64,000 nucleotides of DNA, from the NCBI GenBank assembly GCA_027459625.1, contig DAIDHP010000005.1, forward strand, positions 62,001 to 126,000, written 5' to 3'. This stretch comes from Chthonomonadales bacterium (lineage in GTDB: Bacteria > Armatimonadota > Chthonomonadetes > Chthonomonadales > CAJBBX01). This document shows, piece after piece, positions 1 to 9,000 of the stretch; within the stretch, counting starts at the first letter, position 1, and each line of letters opens with the position of its first letter. Position numbers and translations under genes: made by a program. The notes beneath the pieces are model-generated. The model was given only the letters and a program-made list of their open reading frames with translations, ran no database searches and was not told the DNA's origin.

Positions 1-1227
1 CAAGGTGACGCCTTCCGTCGCAAGCAAGGCGGTGTATTGGCGGATGAGAGCGTTTCTAGGTTCCGTGAGGATGCGTTTGAAGTCCGCCTCCGTCAAACTT
101 TCCAATTCCACGCGAATGGGAAGTCGCCCCTGCAATTCCGGGATCAAATCCGAGGGGCGGGAGATATGAAAAGCCCCTGCGGCGATGAAAAGAATATGAT
201 TGGTGCGTATGGAGCCGAACTTTGTGGCGACGGTGGAGCCTTCTATGATCGGCAACAAGTCTCTTTGAACGCCCTCACGCGAGACGTCCGGCCCATGACC
301 GCTCTCTCGCCCGGCAATTTTGTCCAGTTCATCCACGAAGATGATCCCGTTTTGCTCGGCTCTTTGAATTGCCTCCCGCACCACGACATCATGATCCACC
401 ATCGCGGAGGCCTCTTCCTGGGCGAAGATATTACGCGCCTCGCCAATGGTGACGGTCCTCTTCTTCTTGCCGCGGTTCATGAGGCTTCCAAAAGCGTTTT
501 GGAGATCCATCATCCCCATCTCCTCCATGCCTTGAGGGGAAAACACTTGGAGGAATGGAGTCTCACGCTGTTCGACTTCAATCTCTAATTCATCTTCGTC
601 CCTTACTCCAGACTGTATCTGTTCCAATAGTCTCGTCCGAATGCGTCTCTCACGTTCCTCACGCTGCTTTTCCACTTGCGCATCATCCTGCTCGATAGAT
701 GATGCGGCGTCAGGGGTGGCATTCGGTGCGGGCTGGGCTCCGAAAAGCGAACCAAAAGTCTCGCGTATCATGGCTGCGCTATCTTTGACTTCGTTCTTGC
801 TAGATTTGCGATGTATCGGTTGCAGTATATCCACTATGCGTTGATTGGCGCGCTTTACTGCGGCATCCTGAACCTCTGCGAGCTTCTCCCCCTCCACCAT
901 TCTCACCGCCACCTGCACCAAGTCGCGAACCATGGAATCCACATCCCTGCCCACATACCCCACTTCGGTGAACTTCGTCGCCTCCACCTTTATAAACGGA
1001 GCGTTCGAAAGGTTCGCAAGCCGTCTGGCGATCTCCGTCTTCCCCACACCCGTGGGACCGATCATCAGGATGTTTTTGGGAATGACCTCGTCGCGCAAAT
1101 CCTCATCCAACAGACGTCGGCGATAACGATTTCGCAAAGCCACGGCGACCGCCCTCTTTGCAGCCTGTTGACCAACAATATATTTATCCAGTTCCGCAAC
1201 CACCTGAATGGGGGTTAAATCTTCCAT
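1..1227 (-). CDS. hslU: HslU, ATPase subunit of HslVU protease (3' end cut by window edge)
   Basis: AAA+ unfoldase that feeds substrates to the HslV peptidase in the cytoplasm. The first 409 residues are visible; the usual length is about 440-470, so roughly the last 50-60 lie outside the window. It starts at ATG 1227 with M-E-D-L-T-P and the family's N-terminal phrase on residues including D-K-Y-I-V-G-Q. Walker A reads GPTGVGKTE, followed by the pore-region signature [17 protein letters not shown]; Walker B reads [12 protein letters not shown] Glu/Arg-rich intermediate (I) domain lies between Walker A and Walker B, and the visible end has the sensor-2-side phrase [10 protein letters not shown]. 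No hslV lies directly upstream, unlike the common hslV-hslU arrangement. Identification is firm. Confidence 0.96.
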   Translation of the reverse strand, partial: MEDLTPIQVVAELDKYIVGQQAAKRAVAVALRNRYRRRLLDEDLRDEVIPKNILMIGPTGVGKTEIARRLANLSNAPFIKVEATKFTEVGYVGRDVDSMVRDLVQVAVRMVEGEKLAEVQDAAVKRANQRIVDILQPIHRKSSKNEVKDSAAMIRETFGSLFGAQPAPNATPDAASSIEQDDAQVEKQREERERRIRTRLLEQIQSGVRDEDELEIEVEQRETPFLQVFSPQGMEEMGMMDLQNAFGSLMNRGKKKRTVTIGEARNIFAQEEASAMVDHDVVVREAIQRAEQNGIIFVDELDKIAGRESGHGPDVSREGVQRDLLPIIEGSTVATKFGSIRTNHILFIAAGAFHISRPSDLIPELQGRLPIRVELESLTEADFKRILTEPRNALIRQYTALLATEGVTL

Positions 1228-1503
1228 ATACCTATCCTCAGCTTTCGCTGTATGCATTTTGGACATTATAACTTTAATCGAACTACAGCGTCAACAGATT
1301 AGCTTGGAGGCATAAATCATCAACTCTCTCTCGGAACACCTGAATAAAATGATGGAAACCTTATCCCGGAAAATCAATCATGCACCATACACGCCTCCCA
1401 AGGTTTGAACACACTCTTGGCACGCTCTATTTTACCATGGGCTCTTTGACGGTTAGGAAGGCATAAAAACAGACTAACCGTCATTGAGCCTATCGAAATC
1501 AAG
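1228..1503. other. Intergenic region with an isolated inverted repeat
   Basis: This stretch lies upstream of hslU and downstream of the M32 peptidase gene. A 10-bp inverted repeat (TGACGGTTAG at 1447-1456, complement at 1474-1483) sits 20 bp after the peptidase stop codon. It has a 17-nt spacer and no T-run after it on either strand, so it is only a possible mRNA 3'-end structure. I see no CIRCE-type heat-shock operator in front of hslU. Confidence 0.4.
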
Positions 1504-3009
1504 TCAGATATCGTATATTTGAGAGTATTTGGACTGCAGATACTCCAAAAAGTGTTTCGGGTTTAGCGGCTCTCCCGTGACGGTTGGAATCAATTCCCTT
1601 GAGAAGTATCTACTCCCATGACGATGCACATTCTCCCGCAGCCAATCCAATAGCGGGGCGAAATCCCCTTTTCGAATATGCTCCTCCGGATTCGCGATAT
1701 CCTTCCTCATGGAGCGCCATAGCTGCGCCGAGAGCAGATTCCCGAGCGTGTATGTTGGAAAATACCCGATCATTCCTCCCGCCCAATGGATATCTTGCAA
1801 CACTCCATGCGTGTCATTCGGCGGAGTAATTCCTAACATCGATTCCATTTTGGCGTTCCACGCCTCGGGAAGATCCTTTATGGTGATCTTGCCCGACAAG
1901 ATGTCCCTCTCCATCTGAAACCTTAACAGTATATGAAGATTGTAGGTGACTTCGTCCGCCTCAACCCGAATGAACGAGGGATGCACTCGGTTGATCGAAC
2001 GATGAAATCGAGCTGCGTCGCAGGATTCGAACGGAACGGGGAAAGTCTCCTGGAGAAGCGGAAGAACGAACTCGCAGAACGGCAGACTTCTTCCCACGAT
2101 ATTCTCCCAGAAGCGAGACTGGCTCTCATGCACTCCCAGCGACGCCGCACCGCCAATGGGGGTGTTGTCGAATTCCGCAGGGATATTCTGGTCGTACATG
2201 GCGTGCCCCGATTCATGCATGGAGCCAAAGAGGGCGGGTTCAAGACGGTCCGGAGAGAAACGAGTGGTGATACGCACGTCGTCGCGGGAGAAACCGCAAC
2301 AGAATGGATGGACGGTGGGATCCTGCCGTCCTCGGTTTAAATCGTATCCCAAACTGGCAACCACTTTCAAAGTGAGCTTATTCTGTTTGTAGGATGGATA
2401 ATCGCCTGTTATCGGCGAGTTATCCCCTTTGGGCGTTGCACCGGCGATGGCGCGAACCATATCCACCAATGGCTTTTCCAGTTGCTGGAACACCGCCTCG
2501 ATATCCATCGTTTTCGCCCCGCGTTCATACATGTCCAATAGAGTGTCGTAGGGCTCCTCCTCGTATCCCAGATGTTGTATCATTTGGTTCAATAAATCCA
2601 AGGTTTTATCGAGATACGGGGCGAAATCGGAATATTTGTTTTCCGCTCGCGCACGAGTCCAAACGTCTTCGGAAAGTGTCGTGTGGCGGGAGAACTCCTC
2701 TGCAAGGGCGGTCGGGATTTTCACAGCGTGATCGTAACTACGGCGGACGTTACGCAGGATTTTCGCCTCGTTCGAATCGGGATCGATTCCCGCGCATTCG
2801 TTTTCCGACTTCTCCAACAGTATTCCCATCTCTTCGCTGATGAACATCTCGTGCGTCAACTTGCTGAGATACGCCAACTGTTCCGACCTTGCAGGCGCCC
2901 CTCCCGGAGGCATGTAGGTGCGCATATCCCATCCCAATACCGCCGCGGCACGGTGCAATTGACCGATATCGGCTAGTCGTTTTTTTAAAACCTCTAAATT
3001 TTCACCCAT
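1504..3009 (-). CDS. M32 family metallocarboxypeptidase (Taq carboxypeptidase type)
   Basis: Cytoplasmic zinc carboxypeptidase that trims C-terminal residues from peptides. The 501 residues match the family's usual length of about 500. The zinc motif HESGH is at residues 265-269. Other family blocks are HPF (about 234), DVRITTRF (about 244) and HESQSRFWEN, which follows the zinc motif and supplies the third ligand. No signal peptide is visible. I chose the ATG at 3009 because an AAGGGA Shine-Dalgarno lies 6 nt upstream and the protein then begins with the family's LKKRLADIGQL helix; an in-frame ATG at 3045 would add 12 Lys/Arg-rich residues. The gene stands alone between hslU and the sialidase gene. 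Confidence 0.93.
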   Translation of the reverse strand: MGENLEVLKKRLADIGQLHRAAAVLGWDMRTYMPPGGAPARSEQLAYLSKLTHEMFISEEMGILLEKSENECAGIDPDSNEAKILRNVRRSYDHAVKIPTALAEEFSRHTTLSEDVWTRARAENKYSDFAPYLDKTLDLLNQMIQHLGYEEEPYDTLLDMYERGAKTMDIEAVFQQLEKPLVDMVRAIAGATPKGDNSPITGDYPSYKQNKLTLKVVASLGYDLNRGRQDPTVHPFCCGFSRDDVRITTRFSPDRLEPALFGSMHESGHAMYDQNIPAEFDNTPIGGAASLGVHESQSRFWENIVGRSLPFCEFVLPLLQETFPVPFESCDAARFHRSINRVHPSFIRVEADEVTYNLHILLRFQMERDILSGKITIKDLPEAWNAKMESMLGITPPNDTHGVLQDIHWAGGMIGYFPTYTLGNLLSAQLWRSMRKDIANPEEHIRKGDFAPLLDWLRENVHRHGSRYFSRELIPTVTGEPLNPKHFLEYLQSKYSQIYDI

Positions 3010-3144
3010 TGTTTTTTCCCTTTTATTTGGTTTTCGCCTTTTCATGCAATGGAAAGATAGCCGTTCCCGTTGATACTATATCTGAAATATTTCACGGAAT
3101 GGAAGAGGCGACGGATGAAGCTTTTACACCAAATGATGAACAGG

Positions 3145-4293
3145 CTATTTGTCTATCCATCCCAGAGAGAAGCGAGCGAATACAATGCGACTGTAGCCGT
3201 CCGCTTCAAACAGACACCCGATCTCCCCATCCCGCAGTTCCGTCAAAGCCGAGTATTCATATTCCCCCGCATATAACTGACGATGGATTTTCCAGCTAGC
3301 CCCGTCGTCGTCGCTTCTGTATATGGCGCCATTCACTCGCTTTGTGTAACTACGAGGTCCGGCGTAGAGCAAACACTCCGTATGCGGGCTGCCGGGGGAG
3401 ACATATCTTAACACGGAGCCCATGCAACATGGGTCCGGAATATCCTTCAAATCCTCCACTTTCGACCAAGTCATTCCGCCGTCATGGCTTACACAGGTTT
3501 GCCGAACAGGATCGCCCGCCCATCTTCTTACGATAAACCGAAGGGAGCCATCCCGTAATTCAACCAATTGGGCTTCGTTCACATTACTGATTTTTTTCCC
3601 CGAACTGTCCGTAACGAAACCTCCCGGAGCGGTATCGCCCATTTTCCAAGTCTTCCCGTGATCGTCACTATATACCGCGTAAATACGCCATTCATCGAAC
3701 GGGCCTTCATTGAATGGGAAGACCAATCGTCCGGCGTATCGCCCTTTCGATATCTGCACACCTATCCCTGGTCCGACCGCATCGGTGGTGACGATGGTGG
3801 GGCGTTTGGTTTCGCGAGTGATATCGACTGGCTTCGTCCACGTGACACCGTCATCCTTGCTGCTGATGATGTAATTGCGCACGATGTTCTCCCCTGTCAC
3901 ACCGGGCGTAAGCTTTTTACTCGTCTCGTTTAGCCCGGGTGGATAGGATTGGAACATAAGGAATATAACGCCCGTGTCGCGATCCACAACGGCGCAAGGG
4001 TTGTTCAAGGACCGTGCGCCATCGGAGGCGATCACGGTGAGGTGCCCCCAAGTTCGCCCGTCATTCTCGCTTCGTTTAAGAATAATTTTGTTCTCCGCCT
4101 GATCCGAGTTAGCGGAGCGTCCTTCCGCGAAAGCAAGAACCGTCCCCTTGTTCGTCACCGCAACGGATGGGATTCGGATCGACTTGAAACCTCCTTCGCT
4201 AGCCGTGAAAACCGTAGTGAACCCCGTTTCTCCGCCAGACGATGCGATCAGGGGGAGGGCGAGTAGAAGTGAAAGCGTTTGTATAAGATGCAT
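3145..4293 (-). CDS. Secreted exo-alpha-sialidase (GH33, six-bladed propeller)
   Basis: Predicted to release terminal sialic acids from glycans outside the cytoplasm. A hydrophobic signal peptide covers residues 1-20 and ends near a Ser-Ser-Gly-Gly stretch. The arginine-triad motif R-I-P is at residues 40-42. Five Asp-boxes of the S-x-D-x-G-x-x-W type follow (NDGRTW, KDDGVTW, DDHGKTW, HDGGMTW, DDDGASW), as expected for a beta-propeller sialidase. Near the C-terminus, EYEYSALTEL is the right context for the nucleophile tyrosine. The length of 382 residues fits a single catalytic domain without a carbohydrate-binding module. Start ATG 4293 has GGAGGGG 10 nt upstream. Substrate is inferred from family; other BNR-repeat glycosidases are possible. 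Confidence 0.85.
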   Translation of the reverse strand: MHLIQTLSLLLALPLIASSGGETGFTTVFTASEGGFKSIRIPSVAVTNKGTVLAFAEGRSANSDQAENKIILKRSENDGRTWGHLTVIASDGARSLNNPCAVVDRDTGVIFLMFQSYPPGLNETSKKLTPGVTGENIVRNYIISSKDDGVTWTKPVDITRETKRPTIVTTDAVGPGIGVQISKGRYAGRLVFPFNEGPFDEWRIYAVYSDDHGKTWKMGDTAPGGFVTDSSGKKISNVNEAQLVELRDGSLRFIVRRWAGDPVRQTCVSHDGGMTWSKVEDLKDIPDPCCMGSVLRYVSPGSPHTECLLYAGPRSYTKRVNGAIYRSDDDGASWKIHRQLYAGEYEYSALTELRDGEIGCLFEADGYSRIVFARFSLGWIDK

Positions 4294-4830
4294 GATCCCG
4301 TGTCCCCTCCGAAAACAGTTTTGAAATTATAGACTATGAGAGCGTAAAGCTCAAGCATGCAGGGGGGATTCAGGAGGGAAGTTTGTGGTTTTACATTTAA
4401 AGGAGAATGACGGAACCGAATAGGTACATTAAATTGCAGGCAAGAACATCTAATTTTAGAGTTAGAGATATTGTTAGAGCATGAATATACGAATTAAATT
4501 TTTATCTATTGAACTGTATTTTACATCACTTTTCACGCTTCTGTCACACTTCTGTCACACTTCGCAGATTATAATGAATTCAATAAGGTTGTCTTCTCAT
4601 GTTTTGCTATCATTCCATCAACGCCTTCGGATGAAAACTTGTTTTCCGATGTGATGATTTTCGGTATGATATGCAACCTTAGCTTCATTTTCAAACGTGT
4701 TCGCTCTTTTGTTGAAATAGATGCTTTTAGATCCTAACCTAAGCGGACCATTTCGGAAACAGTTGGAAGTGATCGATATGTTAGTGCGAATACATGTTAC
4801 TTGATCTGTTATCTGTCAAAGGAGGAAATG
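4294..4830. other. AT-rich intergenic region between divergent genes
   Basis: About 540 bp separate the sialidase gene from the lipoprotein gene, which are divergently transcribed. The half nearest the lipoprotein gene is markedly AT-rich. It holds a short direct repeat, TTCTGTCACAC, twice in a row at about 4540-4560. No ORF with coding character and no clear -35/-10 pair could be assigned with confidence. Confidence 0.35.
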
Positions 4831-5988
4831 ATGAACATCGTAAAAATCTATGCATGGCTGATCGTATTATTGGTTGTATCTATGGGCTTAGCAGGATGCG
4901 GCGGAGGCGGCGGAGATAATACAACTTCCTCCGCAGGCGTTTTCGTAAAAGTGGATCAGCAAAATATTGTACTGAACCCGGGATCAAACCAAACATTCAC
5001 AGCCACGGTAACTGGCGCTACTAATACAGCGGTCACATGGAAGGCTCAGAAAGGGAGCATAACCGCCGCTGGTGTTTACACTGCTCCAGAAACTGCTGGA
5101 ACCGACACGGTTACAGCAACCAGCGTTGCAGACCCAACCAAAAGCGGCTCATCAACAGTTACTGTCCAACAGCCTGCCGGTATCACAGTAAAGGTTAATC
5201 AACAGGGATTGATTTTGAATGCGGGCGCCACCCAGACATTCACTGCAACTGTGACAGGAAGTTCCAATACCGCAGTCACATGGACCGCATTGCATGGCTC
5301 CATCACCTCCGCCGGCTTCTACACCGCCCCAGCGACTGCTGGAACCGACACCATCACCGCTACCAGCGTTGCAGATCCAACCAAGAGTGGCAGCAGCATT
5401 GTCACAATTCAGAATATCGGAGTCACCATATCACCGAACAGCACTGCACTCGCGCCATCCACCTCAAAAACATTTACCGCAACCGTGAGCGGCTCCTCCA
5501 ACCAGGCAGTCACTTGGACTGCCTCAGGCGGAGTGATCACCTCCTCCGGCGTATACACGGCACCTTCAACCGCTGGCACATACATTATAAAAGCGACCAG
5601 CCAAGCGAATTCCTCTGCAAGCGGCTCCGCCACTGTAACCGTGCCCGCCGCGCCTTATGTCATCAGCACATTCAGCGTGAGTAAATACATCCCTGGCGTT
5701 GCGTTTACTGTCACACTCAACGCAGTACCAAGCGCTTCGAATTCCGCCTATGCAGTCGAAGATCATATACCAACGGGCTGGGTTATATCAAACATGAGTG
5801 ATAACGGGACATATGATTCCATAAATAATAAGGTTAAATGGGTTTTCTTAGATGCAACACCTCGTGTTCTAACATACACCATCACACCGCCGGCAACCGC
5901 TTCCGGAACGGTGACTTTCACAGGAGATGGGTCGTTTGACTATACAACTATTGATACCATAGGCGATCGAACGATATCCAATCAATAG
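4831..5988 (+). CDS. Lipoprotein with three Ig-like repeats and a YAVED-type C-terminal module
   Basis: Surface-anchored protein of unknown ligand. The 385 residues start with a lipoprotein signal ending in lipobox L-A-G-C, followed by a glycine run. Three roughly 75-residue BIG2-like Ig repeats follow; each has the pattern N-P-G-S-x-Q-T-F-T-A-T-V, T-W-x-A and A-G-V/F-Y-T-A-P. The last 110 residues (from about nt 5660) form a module with Y-A-V-E-D-H-I-P-x-G-W, V-K-W and L-T-Y-T-I-T-P-P. This module recurs twice in the next gene. ATG 4831 is preferred over ATG 4828 because AAAGGAGG ends 5 nt before it. A 13-bp hairpin separates it from the beta-helix gene, and the two probably form one transcript. 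Confidence 0.8.
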   Translation: MNIVKIYAWLIVLLVVSMGLAGCGGGGGDNTTSSAGVFVKVDQQNIVLNPGSNQTFTATVTGATNTAVTWKAQKGSITAAGVYTAPETAGTDTVTATSVADPTKSGSSTVTVQQPAGITVKVNQQGLILNAGATQTFTATVTGSSNTAVTWTALHGSITSAGFYTAPATAGTDTITATSVADPTKSGSSIVTIQNIGVTISPNSTALAPSTSKTFTATVSGSSNQAVTWTASGGVITSSGVYTAPSTAGTYIIKATSQANSSASGSATVTVPAAPYVISTFSVSKYIPGVAFTVTLNAVPSASNSAYAVEDHIPTGWVISNMSDNGTYDSINNKVKWVFLDATPRVLTYTITPPATASGTVTFTGDGSFDYTTIDTIGDRTISNQ

Positions 5989-5995
5989 TGTGAGA

Positions 5996-6039
5996 GGATG
6001 GCCGCAAGACAAGGATCCCTTTAGAACTTGCGGCCATCC
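5996..6039 (+). promoter_or_regulatory. Perfect 13-bp hairpin between lipoprotein and beta-helix genes
   Basis: GGATGGCCGCAAG (5996-6008) is perfectly complementary to 6027-6039 with an 18-nt loop. No T-run follows, so it is not a standard intrinsic terminator. It begins 8 bp after the stop codon of the lipoprotein gene and ends 12 bp before the Shine-Dalgarno GGAG of the beta-helix gene. A role in mRNA processing, partial termination or setting the ratio of the two proteins is inference. Confidence 0.6.
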
Positions 6040-6062
6040 CAAATCATAAAGGAGAATAAGTG

Positions 6063-9000
6063 ATGGATTCCATAGAGACTACAGCGGAGAGGCGATACTC
6101 CATCCGCTCATGGATAAGATCAACAAAGATTCGCAGTGCATCTGCGCTGCGAAAGATCCGATTGCTCATGATGGCGATTGGTATGGCTACGCTCATGATG
6201 GCAGCCATCTCCCCTTCATTGGCGACAACATGGTACGTGAGATATGATGGCAGTGATACGGTGAACAACGGACAGAGCTGGTCCACCCCATTTCGCAGCA
6301 TAGGGCATGCGCTCCAATCCGCATCCTCTGGGGATCAGGTGCATGTCGCGACCAATCCAAATTCCGGAGGATATGTTGAAACTCTGACTGTTCCGTCGGG
6401 GGTGCAACTCATGGGGGGATACAAGGGAACGGGATCCGACCCGGATACCCAGGACCCCGTAAAATATCCCACGATTATTAACGGAACCAATAACAATGGA
6501 AACAGTGTCATATCTATTTCAAACGCAGGAATGGAAACTAGCGTGAACGGGTTCATTATCACACATGGAAGTGGTAATGATGGGGCGGGAATTTATCTGA
6601 ATGCGGCATCAGTAAAAATTCAGAACAATATTATAGAATATAATAAATGCGTGGATGGGATAAATGGAGGAGCGGGTATTTTATGTAACAACAATTCAAA
6701 CGCTATTATATCCAACAATATAATCATTAATAATATATCTGTTTATAGTAATGGTGGAGGTATTAGTTGTTCATATTCATCGCCTATCATTACCGATAAT
6801 CTTATTAAAGGAAACTATTCAAATACTGGTGGCGGTTTGTATTTCGAGTCTTCTTCCGCTACAGTTATGCGAAATCGTATTTATGGAAATGTAGCAACTT
6901 ATACTGGTGGGGCGATTGATTGTGAATACTCGCCTATGCTCATTTGCGATAATTTGATCTATGGTAATACATCGAATAGCACTGGAGGTGTGAATCTGAA
7001 TAATTCTTCTGCCATTGTCACCAACAATTCTTTCGTCAAAAACAGCTCTTGGATGTTGTGGGCCGGGGGGGCCGTCACTATGATATCAAGCAGCTTTAGC
7101 AACAATGTGGCTCATCCCAAACTGGGAAACAACATCATCACTGATAATTCATCAGGCGTATATTGCGACAAGTACACCATTCCCACCATCTCCAATAACT
7201 GTGTATATCAAAATGCGGCATATGATTACCAAGGAACAGCCTCCTCCGGCTTCGATATCAAAGCCGACCCGCTCTTCCTGGACGCACAGGATGGCGACTT
7301 CCACATTAGCGCAGGATCGCCATGCCGGGACCAGGGTTCCAACAGCTATGTTTCCGCCGGCGAAACGGACATTGACGGCGATAACAGGATCTGGCCCAAT
7401 GGAGGAACCGTGGATATAGGGGCGGACGAGTATGTGGGGGCCAGAACGGTTGTTAAGGAGTTCAGCACCTACTATGTCAATCATTCAACCGGAAATGATG
7501 CCAATGACGGCAAAAGCTGGGCCACAGCGCTGAAGACCATCACCACTGCACTTCAAACTGCTCAGCCCTGCGATCAGGTCTGGGTTGCCGCGGGAACCTA
7601 CATGGAAAACATCACCATGAAAAACGGGGTGGCGTTGTACGGCGGATTTGCTGGAAATGAAACGCTTCTCAATCAGAGAAACTGGGTGAAAAATATTACG
7701 ACGATAAATGGAAGTCAGAATGGCAGTGTGGTCACCGCAGACCAAGTTGGTTCGATCGCATCTTTGGACGGTTTTACTGTTACCAATGGTCAAGCAGATG
7801 GTGGTGGAATATATTGTAGTTCATCCTCCCCAAGTATATCAAATGATATTATCACAATGAATTTATGTTCTACAGGAATATGGGGCGGGGGCGGGATAAA
7901 TTGTACAAATTCATCGCCGATGATCTTTTCAAACACAATTATTAATAATAAAGCAAATAATTGTGATGGGGGCGGAATTTTTCTCAGTAACTCATCTCCT
8001 GTACTATCAAACAATACCATATCTGGAAATACCTCTACATATAGCGGAGGGGGTATATGTTGTAATGATTCGTTGCCTATTATATCTCGAAATATGATAA
8101 AGAATAACACAGCATACAGGGGAGGAGGCATGTATATACAGTACGGAAGCAATTTCGATATTACCGCCAATGTAATAACGAACAATTCATCTACTGGAGA
8201 TGGAGGCGGATTATATATAGACAGCTCATCCCCCGTTGTCACCAGCAATGTAATCGCATCGAACAGCGCGTTATCAGCGGGAGGAATATACCTGCATGCC
8301 TCAGCAGCCCATTTGGTGAACAATACAATCGTCTCCAATAACGCCTCCACACAATACGACGCTGGTGCGATTGAGATGTTTGACGATATGCATCAATTGC
8401 GCCCATTAATTGCAAATAACATTATCGCGTCGAATTCTTCCGGAGTGCTTCTCGATGATCCCACAAGCAGCCAGCCAGACCCGGATCATAACTGCTGGTA
8501 CAATAACGGAGGATTTAAGAACTGGAGTCCCATTTCTCTTGCGGGAGCCGGCGACTTAACGGAAAATCCGGATATCAATTCCACGTATCATCTTCTTGTC
8601 AATTCACCCTGCATCAATAAAGGTTTCAATCATACCGAGATATCCGATCCGGGGGACATTGATTTTGACGGTAATCCTAGGATCGTGAACGGTACCGTGG
8701 ATATTGGCGCTGATGAATATCAAAATAACCTGATAGGCACGGTAATAACGGTCTCCAATGTCAGCGGACAAACAGGAAGCTCCGTCACTCTGACCGCGTC
8801 ACTTAAGCGAACCGATACCAACGCTGTCATCGCGGGCAAGACCATCACGTTCAAGGTCGACAGCACTACCGTGGGCACGGCGACCACAAACTCCAGCGGC
8901 GGCGCAACACACGCCTACTCCATACCAACCAACGCTACAACGGGCAATCGCACGATCACGGCATCCTTCGCGGGGGACACGACTTACTCCGCATGCAGCG

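Noticed and set aside
1228-1503. CIRCE heat-shock operator before hslU
   Set aside because: No TTAGCACTC-N9-GAGTGCTAA pattern is present; the inverted repeat there belongs to the other gene's 3' side.
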